Positions 44,184 to 53,704 are shown, counted from the stretch's first letter. The stretch: DNA of 64,000 nucleotides from Marinobacter gudaonensis (GCF_900115175.1 NZ_FOYV01000001.1:558001-622000), one strand, 5' to 3'. Notes: generated by a model from the sequence alone, not told the origin. Made by a program: numbers and translations.

Positions 44184-46777
44184 GCGGCCCCCTCAGACTC
44201 CAGGAAGTCCTGGGCAAAGCGTTGCAGCACGCCACCGGCCTTGTAGATGGACACTTCCTCGGCGGTATCCAGTCTGCAGATCACGGGCACCCGCTCGGTG
44301 CTGCCGTTCTTGCGATGGATCACCAGCGTCAGCTCGGCGCGCGGTGCCGGTGAGCCTTCCACGTCGTAGGTTTCGGTGCCGTCGATGGCCAGGGTATTGC
44401 GGGTGGTGCCTTCTTCGAACTGCAGCGGCATCACGCCCATACCCACCAGGTTGGTGCGGTGAATACGCTCGAAACCTTCAGCCACAATAGCTTCCACGCC
44501 CGCCAACGCCACGCCCTTGGCGGCCCAGTCACGGGATGAGCCCTGGCCGTAGTCGGCGCCGGCGATGATGATCAGCGGCTGCTTGCGCTCCATGTAGGTC
44601 TCGATGGCTTCCCACATGCGGGTGACCTTGCCTTCCGGCTCGATGCGCGCCAGGGAGCCCTGCTTCACGTTGCCGTTCTCGTCCCGCACCATTTCGTTGA
44701 ACAGTTTCGGGTTGGCAAACGTGGCCCGCTGGGCGGTCAGGTGGTCGCCCCGGTGGGTGGCGTAGGAGTTGAAGTCCTCCTCCGGCACGCCCATCTTGTG
44801 CAGGTATTCACCGGCCGCGCTGTTCATCAGGATCGCGTTCGACGGCGAGAGATGGTCCGTGGTGATGTTGTCCGGCAACACCGCCAGCGGGCGCATGCCC
44901 TTGAGGGTTTTCTCACCTGCCAGCGCGCCTTCCCAGTACGGCGGGCGACGGATGTAGGTGCTCTGGGGGCGCCACTCATACAGCGGGTTGGTGTTGGCCT
45001 GGGCATCCCGGGTAATGTCGAACATCGGGATGTAGGTGCTGCGGAACTGCTCCGGCTTCACGCTGGATTTCACGATGGCATCGATTTCCGCATCGTCTGG
45101 CCAGATGTCCTTCAGGGTGACAGGGTTGCCGTCCTTGTCGTAGCCCAGCGCATCTTTCTCGATATCAAAGCGGATGGTGCCGGCAATCGCGTAGGCAACC
45201 ACCAGCGGCGGTGACGCCAGGAACGCCTGCTTGGCGTAGGGGTGTATGCGGCCATCGAAGTTCCGGTTACCGGAAAGCACCGCGGTTGAGTAGAGATCCC
45301 GGTCAATGATCTCCTGCTGGATTTTCGGGTCCAGGGCACCGCTCATGCCGTTACAGGTGGTGCAGGCAAAGGCCACCACACCGAAACCCAGCTGCTCCAG
45401 TTCTGGCAGCAGGTTGGCCTCTTCCAGGTACATCTTGACGGTCTTGGAACCCGGCGCCAGGGAAGTCTTCACCCAGGGCTTGCGGTTCAGGCCCAGCTTG
45501 TTGGCGTTCCGGGCAATCAGGCCAGCGGCCACCATGTTCCGGGGGTTACTGGTGTTGGTGCAGCTGGTGATGGCGGCGATGATGCAGGCGCCATCCGGCA
45601 TCTTGCCCTCTTCCTGTTCCCACTCACCAGCAATGCCGCGCTCGGCCAGCTCGGAGGTAGGCAGGTGCGCGTGCGGGTTGGAAGGGCCCGCGAGGGTGCG
45701 AGTCACCTTGGAAAGATCAAACTTCAGCACGCGCTCGTACTCGGCGTTCTTCATGCTGTCGGCCCAGAGGCCAGTTTCTTTCGCATACTTCTCAACCAGA
45801 GCCACCTGATCGTCTTCACGTCCGGTCAGCTTCAGGTAGTCGATGGTCTGGCCGTCGATGTAAAACATCGCAGCAGTGGCACCGTACTCCGGAGTCATGT
45901 TGGAGATGGTAGCCCGGTCGCCCACGGAGAGGCTGTCGGCCCCTTCACCGTAGAACTCCAGGTAGGCGCCCACGACGCGCTCCTTGCGCAGGAACTCGGT
46001 GATCGCCAGCACCATGTCGGTACCGGTAATGCCCGGCTGCAGCTTGCCGGTGAGCTCAACGCCGACGATGTCCGGCAGACGCATCATGGAAGCGCGGCCC
46101 AGCATCACGCTTTCGGCTTCCAGGCCGCCCACACCGACGGAAATAACGCCCAGGGCATCCACCATAGGGGTGTGGCTGTCGGTGCCCACACAGGTATCCG
46201 GGAAAGCGACACCATTGCGGTTCTGCACCACCGGCGACATCTTCTCCAGGTTGATCTGGTGCATGATGCCGTTGCCCGGAGGAATCACGTCCACGTTCTT
46301 GAACGCGGTCTTGGTCCAGTTGATGAAGTGGAAGCGGTCGTCGTTACGGCGGTCTTCAATCTGGCGGTTCTTCTCGAACGCGTCTTTCTCGAAGCCTGCG
46401 TGCTCAACGGCCAGGGAGTGGTCCACGATCAGCTGTGTGGGCACCACCGGGTTGACCTTGGCCGGGTCACCGCCCTTCTCGGCGATGGCGTCCCGCAGGC
46501 CGGCCAGGTCCACCAGCGCGGTCTGTCCGAGGATGTCGTGGCACACCACGCGGGCCGGATACCAGGGGAAGTCCAGGTCGCGGCGACGCTCGATCAGCTG
46601 CTTCAGGGAATCGGTCAGCATGGCCGGGTCGCAACGGCGCACCAGCTGCTCGGCCAGGATCTTGGAGGTGTACGGCAGTTTGTCATACGCGCCGGCCTGG
46701 ATGTCCTCCACGGCCTGGCGGGTGTCGAAATAGTCCAGGTCGGTACCTGGAAGGGGTTTACGGTAGTCGGTGTTCAT
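44180..46777 (-). CDS. acnD: Fe/S-dependent 2-methylisocitrate dehydratase AcnD
   Basis: 865 residues, the aconitase A/IRP fold. Fe-S ligands in ITSCTNTSNP and ACTTCNGMSG, substrate loops CVGTDSHTPMVDALGV and GADYGQGSSRDWAA. Length and neighbours identify AcnD rather than housekeeping AcnA (about 890 residues). Cytoplasmic; dehydrates 2-methylcitrate. ATGA overlaps with prpC upstream and prpF downstream show a tightly coupled operon. Confidence 0.95.
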   Translation of the reverse strand: MNTDYRKPLPGTDLDYFDTRQAVEDIQAGAYDKLPYTSKILAEQLVRRCDPAMLTDSLKQLIERRRDLDFPWYPARVVCHDILGQTALVDLAGLRDAIAEKGGDPAKVNPVVPTQLIVDHSLAVEHAGFEKDAFEKNRQIEDRRNDDRFHFINWTKTAFKNVDVIPPGNGIMHQINLEKMSPVVQNRNGVAFPDTCVGTDSHTPMVDALGVISVGVGGLEAESVMLGRASMMRLPDIVGVELTGKLQPGITGTDMVLAITEFLRKERVVGAYLEFYGEGADSLSVGDRATISNMTPEYGATAAMFYIDGQTIDYLKLTGREDDQVALVEKYAKETGLWADSMKNAEYERVLKFDLSKVTRTLAGPSNPHAHLPTSELAERGIAGEWEQEEGKMPDGACIIAAITSCTNTSNPRNMVAAGLIARNANKLGLNRKPWVKTSLAPGSKTVKMYLEEANLLPELEQLGFGVVAFACTTCNGMSGALDPKIQQEIIDRDLYSTAVLSGNRNFDGRIHPYAKQAFLASPPLVVAYAIAGTIRFDIEKDALGYDKDGNPVTLKDIWPDDAEIDAIVKSSVKPEQFRSTYIPMFDITRDAQANTNPLYEWRPQSTYIRRPPYWEGALAGEKTLKGMRPLAVLPDNITTDHLSPSNAILMNSAAGEYLHKMGVPEEDFNSYATHRGDHLTAQRATFANPKLFNEMVRDENGNVKQGSLARIEPEGKVTRMWEAIETYMERKQPLIIIAGADYGQGSSRDWAAKGVALAGVEAIVAEGFERIHRTNLVGMGVMPLQFEEGTTRNTLAIDGTETYDVEGSPAPRAELTLVIHRKNGSTERVPVICRLDTAEEVSIYKAGGVLQRFAQDFLESEGAA

Positions 46778-47904
46778 GGGCGCTCCTCAATCGGTACCCA
46801 TTTCGCGTCCGCCGGACCGGTGTAATCGGCGCTCGGGCGGATGATGCGATTGTTGGCCCGCTGCTCTTTCACGTGGGCGGCCCAGCCAGACACACGGGAC
46901 ATCACGAAGATGGGCGTGAACAGCTCGGTGGGGATGCCCATGAAATGATAGGCCGAGGCGTGGAAGAAGTCGGCGTTGCAGAACAGCTTCTTCTCGCGCC
47001 ACATCACTTCTTCACAGCGCTCGGACACCGGGTACAGCACGGTATCGCCCACTTCTTCCGCCAGCTTCTTCGACCACTGCTTGATGATGGCGTTGCGCGG
47101 GTCGGATTCCTTGTAGATCGCGTGGCCGAAGCCCATGATTTTTTCCTTGCGCTCCAGCATGCCCAGCAGGCCCTGCTCGGCCTCATCCGGGGTCTTGAAC
47201 TTCTGGATCAGGGCCATGGCCGCTTCGTTGGCACCGCCATGGAGCGGCCCACGGAGTGAGCCGATGGCGCCGGTCACACAGCTGTGAATGTCCGACAGCG
47301 TTGAGGCGCACACGCGGGCGGTAAAGGTGGAGGCGTTAAACTCGTGCTCTGCGTACAGGATCAGCGAGACATTCATCACCCGCTCGTGCAGCTCGCTGGG
47401 CTTCTTGCCGTGCAGGAGCTCCAGGAAATGGCCGCCGATGGAATCCACGTCGCTCTCGGTTTCGATGCGTACCCCTTCGTGGGCGAACCGGTACCAGTAG
47501 GTGATGATGGACGGGAACACCGCCAGCATGCGGTCGATCTTGTCGTCCTGCTCGCTGAAATCTTCCTCGGTTTCCAGGTTGCCCAGCATGGAGCAGCCGG
47601 TACGCATCACATCCATCGGGTGGGCGTCCTTGGGAATGTGCTCCAGTACGGATTTCAGGGCATATGGCAGGCCACGCATGCTATGCAGTTTCTTGACGTA
47701 GGCGTCCAGCTCCTGGCGGTTCGGCAGTTTGCCGCGCAGCAGGAGATAAGCGATTTCCTCAAACTGGGCCTTTTCCGCCAGGTCGGCGATGTCATAGCCG
47801 CGATAAGTCAGGCCTGCGCCGCTTTTGCCTACTGTACACAGGGCCGTTTCGCCGGCTACTTGGCCACGAAGGCCCGCGCCGCTCAGTTGTTTTGCTTCAG
47901 CCAT
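46774..47904 (-). CDS. prpC: 2-methylcitrate synthase PrpC
   Basis: 376 residues, citrate synthase fold. Catalytic regions: RGPLHGGANEAA (His), IMGFGHAIYKESDPR (His) and LFCNADFFHASAYH (Asp). GTNASTFTAR-like region present as FNASTFTARVCAST. Shorter than housekeeping GltA and adjacent to prpB, hence PrpC: propionyl-CoA plus oxaloacetate gives 2-methylcitrate. Thirty-five bases after prpB. Confidence 0.95.
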   Translation of the reverse strand: MAEAKQLSGAGLRGQVAGETALCTVGKSGAGLTYRGYDIADLAEKAQFEEIAYLLLRGKLPNRQELDAYVKKLHSMRGLPYALKSVLEHIPKDAHPMDVMRTGCSMLGNLETEEDFSEQDDKIDRMLAVFPSIITYWYRFAHEGVRIETESDVDSIGGHFLELLHGKKPSELHERVMNVSLILYAEHEFNASTFTARVCASTLSDIHSCVTGAIGSLRGPLHGGANEAAMALIQKFKTPDEAEQGLLGMLERKEKIMGFGHAIYKESDPRNAIIKQWSKKLAEEVGDTVLYPVSERCEEVMWREKKLFCNADFFHASAYHFMGIPTELFTPIFVMSRVSGWAAHVKEQRANNRIIRPSADYTGPADAKWVPIEERP

Positions 47905-47939
47905 GGTTGTTCTCCCCCATCAAAACAGTGAATCTGTTG

Positions 47940-48827
47940 TTAACCTTTGCTCTGCTTGAAAAGCTCGTCCAGCTTCTGCTCGAACTCGTGGTAGTTCAGA
48001 AAATCGTACAGCTCCATGCGGGTCTGCATCAGGTCTACCACGTCTTTCTGGTCGCCCTTCTCCAGAATGTTCTGGTAAACGGTCAGGGCCGCCTTGTTCA
48101 TGGCACGGAAGGCGCTGAGCGGGTACAGAACCATGTCGGCGCCGGCCTCGGCCAGTTCCTTGCGGTTGTACAGCGGTGTGGCACCAAATTCGGTGATGTT
48201 GGCCAGGATAGGCACGTCCAGGGCTTCAGAGAACGCCTTGTAGTGCTCCAGTTCGGTAACCGCCTCGGCGAAGATGCCGTCGGCACCGGCGTCGATGCAG
48301 GCCTTGGCGCGTTCGATGGCGGCTTCAAGGCCTTCCTTCTGGAACGCGTCGGTACGGGCCATGATGAAGAAATCGTCGTCCTCGCGGGCATCCACGGCCG
48401 CTTTGATGCGATCGACCATTTCCTCCTGGGAGACAATTTCTTTGTTCGGGCGGTGGCCACAGCGTTTCTGGGCAACCTGGTCCTCGATATGGACAGCGGC
48501 AGCGCCGGCGCGTTCCATCTCGCGAATCGTGCGGGCGATGTTGAAGGCGCCACCCCAACCGGTGTCGATGTCTACCAGCAGCGGCACATCAGTGGCGGCG
48601 GTAATCCGGCGAACGTCCTCCACTACGTCGTTCATGGTGGTCATGCCCAGGTCTGGCAGACCGTAGGACGCGTTGGCTACCCCGCCGCCGGAGAGGTAGA
48701 TGGCCTGGTGGCCGACCTTCTCGGCCATCATCGCGGCGTAGGCATTGATGGTGCCGACAATCTGCAGGGGCTGATTCTCTTTCAGTGCCTTACGGAAACA
48801 GGCGCCGGGGCTGAGTTTGTTGGACAT
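47940..48827 (-). CDS. prpB: Methylisocitrate lyase PrpB
   Basis: 295 residues from ATG 48827, with AGAGG eight bases upstream and the family's usual length; the ATG at 48845 adds six unconserved residues. Motifs: [27 protein letters not shown] and the catalytic [10 protein letters not shown] with its Cys. Cleaves 2-methylisocitrate to pyruvate and succinate. Second gene of the operon, 18 bases after the regulator. Confidence 0.96.
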   Translation of the reverse strand: MSNKLSPGACFRKALKENQPLQIVGTINAYAAMMAEKVGHQAIYLSGGGVANASYGLPDLGMTTMNDVVEDVRRITAATDVPLLVDIDTGWGGAFNIARTIREMERAGAAAVHIEDQVAQKRCGHRPNKEIVSQEEMVDRIKAAVDAREDDDFFIMARTDAFQKEGLEAAIERAKACIDAGADGIFAEAVTELEHYKAFSEALDVPILANITEFGATPLYNRKELAEAGADMVLYPLSAFRAMNKAALTVYQNILEKGDQKDVVDLMQTRMELYDFLNYHEFEQKLDELFKQSKG

Positions 48828-48845
48828 GGTGTTGGCCTCTTTCAT

Positions 48846-49526
48846 TTAAATGGAGATTTCGCCTTCCTGGATCTTTTTCTCGATGTTCTGTCGCGCGGCG
48901 TTGATATGGCGTTTCATCAGAAATTCGGCGAGCTCGCCGTCGCGCTGGGCGATGGCCTCGACGATACGGCGGTGTTCACCAAGCGCCCGCTGGGGACGTC
49001 CGGTGGAGGTGCTGAGCCGGTAACGGTACATGCGCACCATGTAATACAGGTCGCCCAAAAGCATCTGGGCCAGCTTGGCGTTGCGGCTGCCGGTGGCAAT
49101 ACGGTGGTGAAAGTCGTAGTCGCCCTCCGCCTGGTAGTAGGCTTGCCCCTGGGCTTCGTCAATCATGCGCTCGTGGCTGTCGAGGGTGGCCTGAAGGTCG
49201 GCAATCTCCTGGTCGGTCATGCGCTCTGCCGCCTGGCGGGCGGCGAGGCCCTCCATCACTTCCCGGATGCGGTACAACTCCATTAGCTCGGACGCACTGA
49301 CAGAAACCACCTTTACACCCGCATGGGGTCGCCGCACCAGCAGGCCCCGGGATTCAAGGCGCCCCAGAGCTTCCCTCAGGGGGCCGCGGGTAAGGTTGAA
49401 ACGGGAACACAGCTCCAGCTCGCCGATTTTCTCACCGGGAGCCAGATCGCCCTTCACGATGGCCGTTTGCAGACAATCGAAGGCTTCGTCAGCACGCGTG
49501 TAGGTAGGAGACAGGATTTCAGGCAT
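48846..49526 (-). CDS. GntR-family (FadR/FCD type) regulator of the methylcitrate operon
   Basis: 226 residues. Winged helix-turn-helix at 10-75 (GEKIGELELCSRFNLTRGPLREALGRLESRGLLVRRPHAG), then an all-helical FCD ligand-binding domain with the expected metal ligands in YDFHHRIA, LGEHRRIVEAI and MKRHINAA. Leading gene of prpBC-acnD-prpF, so it probably senses a pathway intermediate and represses its own operon. In many gammaproteobacteria this position holds either a GntR protein or a sigma-54 PrpR; here it is the GntR type. Two matching palindromes lie directly upstream. Confidence 0.92.
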   Translation of the reverse strand: MPEILSPTYTRADEAFDCLQTAIVKGDLAPGEKIGELELCSRFNLTRGPLREALGRLESRGLLVRRPHAGVKVVSVSASELMELYRIREVMEGLAARQAAERMTDQEIADLQATLDSHERMIDEAQGQAYYQAEGDYDFHHRIATGSRNAKLAQMLLGDLYYMVRMYRYRLSTSTGRPQRALGEHRRIVEAIAQRDGELAEFLMKRHINAARQNIEKKIQEGEISI

Positions 49527-49528
49527 AG

Positions 49529-49540
49529 TTTGTCAACAAA
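49529..49540. promoter_or_regulatory. Candidate GntR operator 1 (proximal)
   Basis: TTTGTCAACAAA: perfect TTTGT/ACAAA inverted repeat around a two-base centre, three bases upstream of the regulator start codon. Shape matches FadR/VanR-type GntR sites (TnGTnnACnA). Confidence 0.7.
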
Positions 49541-49559
49541 ACCCAGGTTATTTTGCGCA

Positions 49560-49588
49560 AATCTACGCCTGGATCTATAGATTGTCAA
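49560..49588 (-). promoter_or_regulatory. Sigma-70 promoter of the prp operon
   Basis: Read on the minus strand: TTGACA (49588-49583), 17-base spacer, TAGATT (49565-49560). The perfect -35 is part of operator 2, so repressor binding would block polymerase. Predicted start about 25 bases before the regulator ATG. Confidence 0.72.
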
Positions 49589-49592
49589 CAAT
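49581..49592. promoter_or_regulatory. Candidate GntR operator 2 (distal)
   Basis: ATTGTCAACAAT: perfect five-base inverted repeat with the same core GTCAAC as operator 1. Centres are 52 bases apart, close to five helical turns, so bound dimers would face the same side of DNA. Confidence 0.72.
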
Positions 49593-49601
49593 ACAAAGGA
49601 G

Positions 49602-49636
49602 GGGAACCCCGGAATTGTAAACATCCGGGGATTCCC
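49602..49636 (-). terminator. Probable terminator of the glucan operon
   Basis: Inverted repeat GGGAACCCCGGA (49602-49613) and TCCGGGGATTCCC (49624-49636) with one bulged base and a ten-base AT-rich loop, starting at the base next to the opgD stop. The T-tract on the minus strand is interrupted (CTCCTTTGTATTG), so efficiency is uncertain. It separates opgD from the prp promoter. Confidence 0.65.
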
Positions 49637-51232
49637 TCAGTAGAGCCGGCGCTCCGAAACCGGAGGCGGCGAATACTGGTAAAGCCAGGTTTCCGTCAGC
49701 GCCTCGTCGCCCAGACGCAGGTAAAGGCGGATATTAATGGGCTCCTGTGAGTCATCGGGCACCAGGTCAAACATGGCCCGGTAGCCATTGATTGCTGACA
49801 ATGGCCGGGCCGAGGTGATTTCCACATCGCCACGGCTGACGCTAATCACGGGTTCCACCTCCGCGCCCTTGCGAAGCATCTCCAGCGCTCCGCCGGCAAA
49901 GTCCACGGCAAAACGCCAGGAAAAGTACTCGCGTTTCTGGCCCACAACCCCGCCCAGTCCGGTGCGCGTGGCCTGCACCGTGGCCAGCTCCCTGGGACGA
50001 ACCGGTGGCTCGGCACCCCAGTGGAGGCGATAGCTGTAGAGATATTCCTGGCCTGGCTGCATAGCTTCCTGGGGATGCCAGAAGGCAACGATGTTGTCGA
50101 AGGTTTCATCCACCGTCGGAATCTCTACGAGATCCACACTGCCCTTGCCCCAGTCTCCTTTGGGCTGCACCCAGACACTCGGCCTACGATCGTAGAAGAC
50201 GCCGTCGTCCTGGTAGTGGTCGAAGTTGCGATCACGCTGTAACAGACCGAAGCCACCCGGGTTGTTGTCCTGGAAGCTGTTGAAGCGCAGGCTGCCCGGA
50301 TTCACCAGGGGCCGCCACAGCCATTCCCCGGCGCCGGTGAGCAACGACAGGCCATCGGAATCGTGAATTTCCGGGCGCCAATCGTAATCCATACGCTGGC
50401 TGTTCTCGCCCACCTGATACATGCTGGTCAGCGGCGCAATGCCGGCACGGGTGATCTCCCGACGCGGGTACAGTGCGGCATCCACGTCCATCACCATATT
50501 ACGGCCCGGGTCCAGTACAAACGCATAGGCGCCGGTGACGCTCGGCGAATCCAGCAGGGCCCAGACCCGCATCACCTGACTTCCCGGCGCCGGTTTTTCC
50601 AGCCAGAACTCCGAGAACCGGGGAAATTCCTCCTCCCGGTTCATGCCGGTATCAATGGCAAGCCCACGGGCCGACATGCCGTACTGCATTTCCGAACCCA
50701 CCGCCCGAAAATAACTGGCACCCAGGAACGCCGCCAGATCGAGCGAAAAGTTGTTGTGATAGTGGACGCGGAAGCCGGCATAGCCCAGATCTTCCGGGAG
50801 GTCGCCAAGCGGCTGCTCGCCCTCGTAGTCGAAAAGGTCGGGTTGATAGGCCAACTGACGGGCCTGCCCTTCCTCCACTTCATGGATTTTCACCGGTTCC
50901 TGAAAATAAAGCCCCAGGTGGAAGAGCTGAACCTGAAAAGCGCTGTCACTGTCACGCCAGAGTGCCTGATCCTCGCGAAAGCGAATGGCCTGGTAATCGT
51001 CCCACGACAGTGTTTTCAGAGACGGCGGCAATTCACCCTTGTGAGAAACGTACTCCTTCCCGGCCAACTCCCGGGCGTGGCCCTTCAACCAGGCATAACT
51101 GAAAGGCTGGCCCTCGCCACCGGCTACCGATTTGACCCTGGCCCCGAACACCGTTGGCGCCAGTGGTACTGCACTGCTGCCGACTAGCGCCGCCAGAACC
51201 TTCAACACCCGTCGCCTCTCAATTTTGTCCAT
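49637..51232 (-). CDS. opgD: Periplasmic glucan biosynthesis protein OpgD (MdoD)
   Basis: 531 residues. ATG 51232 has GGAGGAG five to six bases upstream; ATG 51268 overlaps the opgH stop and is the alternative. The N-terminus MDKIERRRVLKVLAALVG has a Tat-like twin-arginine signal, which distinguishes OpgD from OpgG. The MdoG domain follows: YQAIRFREDQALWRDSDSAF, DLGYAGFRVHYHNN, LGASYFRAVGSEMQYGMSARG, then GEWLWRPLVNP and QRDRNFDHYQDD. Family role: controls backbone structure of osmoregulated periplasmic glucans. Third member of opgG-small ORF-opgH-opgD, followed by a hairpin. Paralogous to the protein at 53705. Confidence 0.85.
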   Translation of the reverse strand: MDKIERRRVLKVLAALVGSSAVPLAPTVFGARVKSVAGGEGQPFSYAWLKGHARELAGKEYVSHKGELPPSLKTLSWDDYQAIRFREDQALWRDSDSAFQVQLFHLGLYFQEPVKIHEVEEGQARQLAYQPDLFDYEGEQPLGDLPEDLGYAGFRVHYHNNFSLDLAAFLGASYFRAVGSEMQYGMSARGLAIDTGMNREEEFPRFSEFWLEKPAPGSQVMRVWALLDSPSVTGAYAFVLDPGRNMVMDVDAALYPRREITRAGIAPLTSMYQVGENSQRMDYDWRPEIHDSDGLSLLTGAGEWLWRPLVNPGSLRFNSFQDNNPGGFGLLQRDRNFDHYQDDGVFYDRRPSVWVQPKGDWGKGSVDLVEIPTVDETFDNIVAFWHPQEAMQPGQEYLYSYRLHWGAEPPVRPRELATVQATRTGLGGVVGQKREYFSWRFAVDFAGGALEMLRKGAEVEPVISVSRGDVEITSARPLSAINGYRAMFDLVPDDSQEPINIRLYLRLGDEALTETWLYQYSPPPVSERRLY

Positions 51233-51264
51233 CCCGGCTCCTCCGTCTTTTCTGCTCACCTGAT

Positions 51265-53406
51265 TCATGTCGCCCCACCTTCCGGTTGCGCCAATGATCC
51301 AACACTTCCCTGGAGTGATTTCCTTCGCAGGCGCTGGCCCCAGTAACTGTTGTCGGGCGCGCGCCAGGCGCCCTCGTGCAACGCGGCGAGGGATTGCCTG
51401 TCGCGGGCAATGCTGCTCAGCTCGCTGCGATTGAGCACCTCGGGCCCGTCCGCAAGGCACCGGGCAACCGCTGTCTCAAGGTGCTTGCGCCTTGGCCCCC
51501 TGCGATGATCGCGCGCCAGCGCCTGATGCAGACGATTCAAATGAGGGTCCAGCACGACCTGCTCGAACGGAGGCCAGGCATCACTGGACCCTCGCTCCTG
51601 GCGAAACCTGCGAGCGTCTGCGAGCATGGGCCGGAGAGGCTCTTTCTCCTCCGGCACTCGCAACAGATCGAACCCCCGGAGTGCATCGCCGGGCCCCCTC
51701 CGGCTGATAAAAACCGCGGTCGGTGCTGCCAGAAGCAGCGGAATGGCTACGGGCAGAGACCACAGGAAGAACATGGTATCCAGGCTCCAGGCAAACGCCG
51801 ACCAGCAGCCGCCCACCAGCATTCCAGGGAACTGGGCCGCCAACGCTTTGCGCCAGGTGGTTTCCTCGGTACGGTTCTGGCCGGCCCAGGACAGAGAAAG
51901 GCCGAACAACGCCACCAGTACGTGCCGGCTGTGTGCCCACATTCTTACCGGCGCCAGCAGAATCGAGATCACAATTTCCAGCAATACGCTCCCGAACAAC
52001 TTCAGGAACCCGCCGAAATCACGGGCGTAGCGGTGGCACAGGGCATCCAGCAGGGCCAGGAACTTTGGCAGGAACAGCAGCGCAAAGGTACTCAGGGCCA
52101 GGATCAGCGCCCAGCCTGGCCGCCACTCGGGCCAGAGCGGGAACGGCCCCTGATGACCCTCGGGAAAGTATTCGATCGGAGCCAGGGTCATCCGCGCAGC
52201 TTCAATCGTGGTGAGAACCAGAAACCCTAGCCACAGGGGCGAAGCCAGGTAGGCCATGGCGCCGTTGAGAAACGCCATTCGATGCGCAAATCGCAGACCC
52301 GGTTCCCGCAACATCACCCAGAGGTGTTGAAGATTGCCCTTCGCCCAACGAAAGTCTCGCGTCAGCTCATCTTCCAGGGTGGGCGGCGACTCTTCAAAGC
52401 TGTTGCCCAGCCCGGTTTCCAGCCAAACCTCGTACCCGGCCCTGCCCATGAAGGCCGCTTCCACAAAGTCATGGCTCATGATCGGGCCCCCAAATATGCC
52501 GGGGCCGCGTAGTTTGGGGAGGCCACAATGCTTCATGAACGGCTCGATTCTCAGGATGGCGTTATGGCCCCAGAAGGCCGCATCGCCCATCTGGATGGCC
52601 GAAAGCCCCGTGGCAAACAGGGTGGAATAGAACCGATTGGCAAACTGCTGGATACGAGCGAAAAAAGACTCGGCATTGATGATCGTGGGATTGGTCTGCA
52701 GAATGCCGACGCCCGGCTCCCTCTCCATCAGCCGCACCATGCGCACGATGGTGTCACCGGCAAGCAGGCTGTCGGCGTCCAGCACCACCATATACCGGCA
52801 GCGGCGCCCCCAGCGGCGGAGGAAATCCGCAACATTACCACTCTTGTAGTTGAGATTGACTGATCGTCGCCGATAGAACAGGCGCCCTTCGGCCCCCAGT
52901 TCGCTGACCAGCTCCGCCCACACCCGCTGCTCCTCGAGCCAGACATCCGGATCGCGACTGTCGGAAAGAATGTAGAACTCGAAGTGCTCGATCAGCCCTG
53001 TGCGCTCTATGTCCCGGTATACAGCCCTGAGCCCACTGAGGGTCCACTGTACGGGTTCATGGTAGATCGGCAGGACAATGGCAGTTTTCGCCAGCGGAGT
53101 GGCTGTCAGGATTTCCTCCGAGTGGCGTCGCAACAGCGCGTGCCTGTCCCCACCCGTAAGACGCAGAAAAAACCCGAACACGGCCGTCCAGAAGCCAACA
53201 GCAATCCATGCGTAAAGAATGGCGAAAAGCGCGGTCATGCCGATCTCGACCCAGGTTCCGCCGTGATACGGCAGCACCCAGAGCAGGTAGTAACTGGCCA
53301 CCGCCGTTTGCCCCAGCACGAAGAGAATCAACAGGGTTCTGCGAAAAAAGGCGATATGGCGCCAACGATGCGCCCGCAGCGGCATCTCCGCAGCAACCTC
53401 AGACAT
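51265..53406 (-). CDS. opgH: Glucan glucosyltransferase OpgH (MdoH)
   Basis: 713 residues from ATG 53406, which overlaps the preceding small gene by eight bases. The frame is open further upstream, but that part duplicates the small gene in another frame. Transmembrane helices at the N-terminus (RTLLILFVLGQTAVASYYLL) and in the C-terminal third. Family 2 transferase motifs: VVLDADSLLAGDTIVRMV, AFWGHNAILRIEPFMKHC, and EDELTRDFRWAKGNLQHLW (Q/RxxRW catalytic region). Makes the beta-1,2 glucose backbone from UDP-glucose and feeds it to the periplasm. Shorter at the N-terminus than the E. coli protein (847 residues). UDP-glucose probably comes from GalU at 56852. Confidence 0.93.
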   Translation of the reverse strand: MSEVAAEMPLRAHRWRHIAFFRRTLLILFVLGQTAVASYYLLWVLPYHGGTWVEIGMTALFAILYAWIAVGFWTAVFGFFLRLTGGDRHALLRRHSEEILTATPLAKTAIVLPIYHEPVQWTLSGLRAVYRDIERTGLIEHFEFYILSDSRDPDVWLEEQRVWAELVSELGAEGRLFYRRRSVNLNYKSGNVADFLRRWGRRCRYMVVLDADSLLAGDTIVRMVRLMEREPGVGILQTNPTIINAESFFARIQQFANRFYSTLFATGLSAIQMGDAAFWGHNAILRIEPFMKHCGLPKLRGPGIFGGPIMSHDFVEAAFMGRAGYEVWLETGLGNSFEESPPTLEDELTRDFRWAKGNLQHLWVMLREPGLRFAHRMAFLNGAMAYLASPLWLGFLVLTTIEAARMTLAPIEYFPEGHQGPFPLWPEWRPGWALILALSTFALLFLPKFLALLDALCHRYARDFGGFLKLFGSVLLEIVISILLAPVRMWAHSRHVLVALFGLSLSWAGQNRTEETTWRKALAAQFPGMLVGGCWSAFAWSLDTMFFLWSLPVAIPLLLAAPTAVFISRRGPGDALRGFDLLRVPEEKEPLRPMLADARRFRQERGSSDAWPPFEQVVLDPHLNRLHQALARDHRRGPRRKHLETAVARCLADGPEVLNRSELSSIARDRQSLAALHEGAWRAPDNSYWGQRLRRKSLQGSVGSLAQPEGGAT

Positions 53407-53683
53407 GAGCGGCGTACCCGATGCTTCCGCGTGAGAGCGCAGGAGTCGCTTCAGGCGGTTGGCTGTTGGGGAATGGGAACTCAAAGGGAAGACGATCCAT
53501 GGCCATGAGGAGCAGTCGGTTTTCGAGATCTTCTTCCGCAACGCCGGCCGCCTCCAGTTCGGAGAGAAGGCGGTCAATCATGGCCAGCAAGGTTCGGCAA
53601 TTGGCCGTGGTCATCGGAACCCCGGAGGCCACCAGGTAACCGGATGTCCGGATCAGGGTCAGATGCAGCACGTCAACGTTCAT
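53399..53683 (-). CDS. Small unknown protein in the glucan operon
   Basis: 94 residues. Supported by a strong ribosome site (AAAAGGAG six bases before ATG 53683), a 21-base gap from opgG and an eight-base overlap with opgH. Sequence: MNVDVLHLTLIRTSGYLVAS, an amphipathic helical region TLLAMIDRLLSELEAAGVAEEDLENRLLLMAMDRL split by acidic residues, and a Pro-rich tail FPFPNSQPPEATP. No signal peptide or domain recognised; the helices suggest a cytoplasmic adaptor. Could regulate or stabilise OpgH, by position only. Confidence 0.62.
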   Translation of the reverse strand: MNVDVLHLTLIRTSGYLVASGVPMTTANCRTLLAMIDRLLSELEAAGVAEEDLENRLLLMAMDRLPFEFPFPNSQPPEATPALSRGSIGYAAHV

Positions 53684-53704
53684 CAAGACTCCTTTTTTTA
53701 CCGT

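Noticed and set aside
43371..44246. Plus-strand open frame opposite prpF
   Set aside because: Mirror frame of prpF with repetitive HGG/HDG composition and no support.
45665..46825. Plus-strand open frame of 386 codons opposite acnD
   Set aside because: Rich in His, Val and Gly in the way antisense frames of GC-rich genes are; acnD is clearly the real gene.
47892..49286. Plus-strand open frame of 464 codons opposite prpB and gntR
   Set aside because: It spans two well-identified genes and the gap between them, with no domain or ribosome site.
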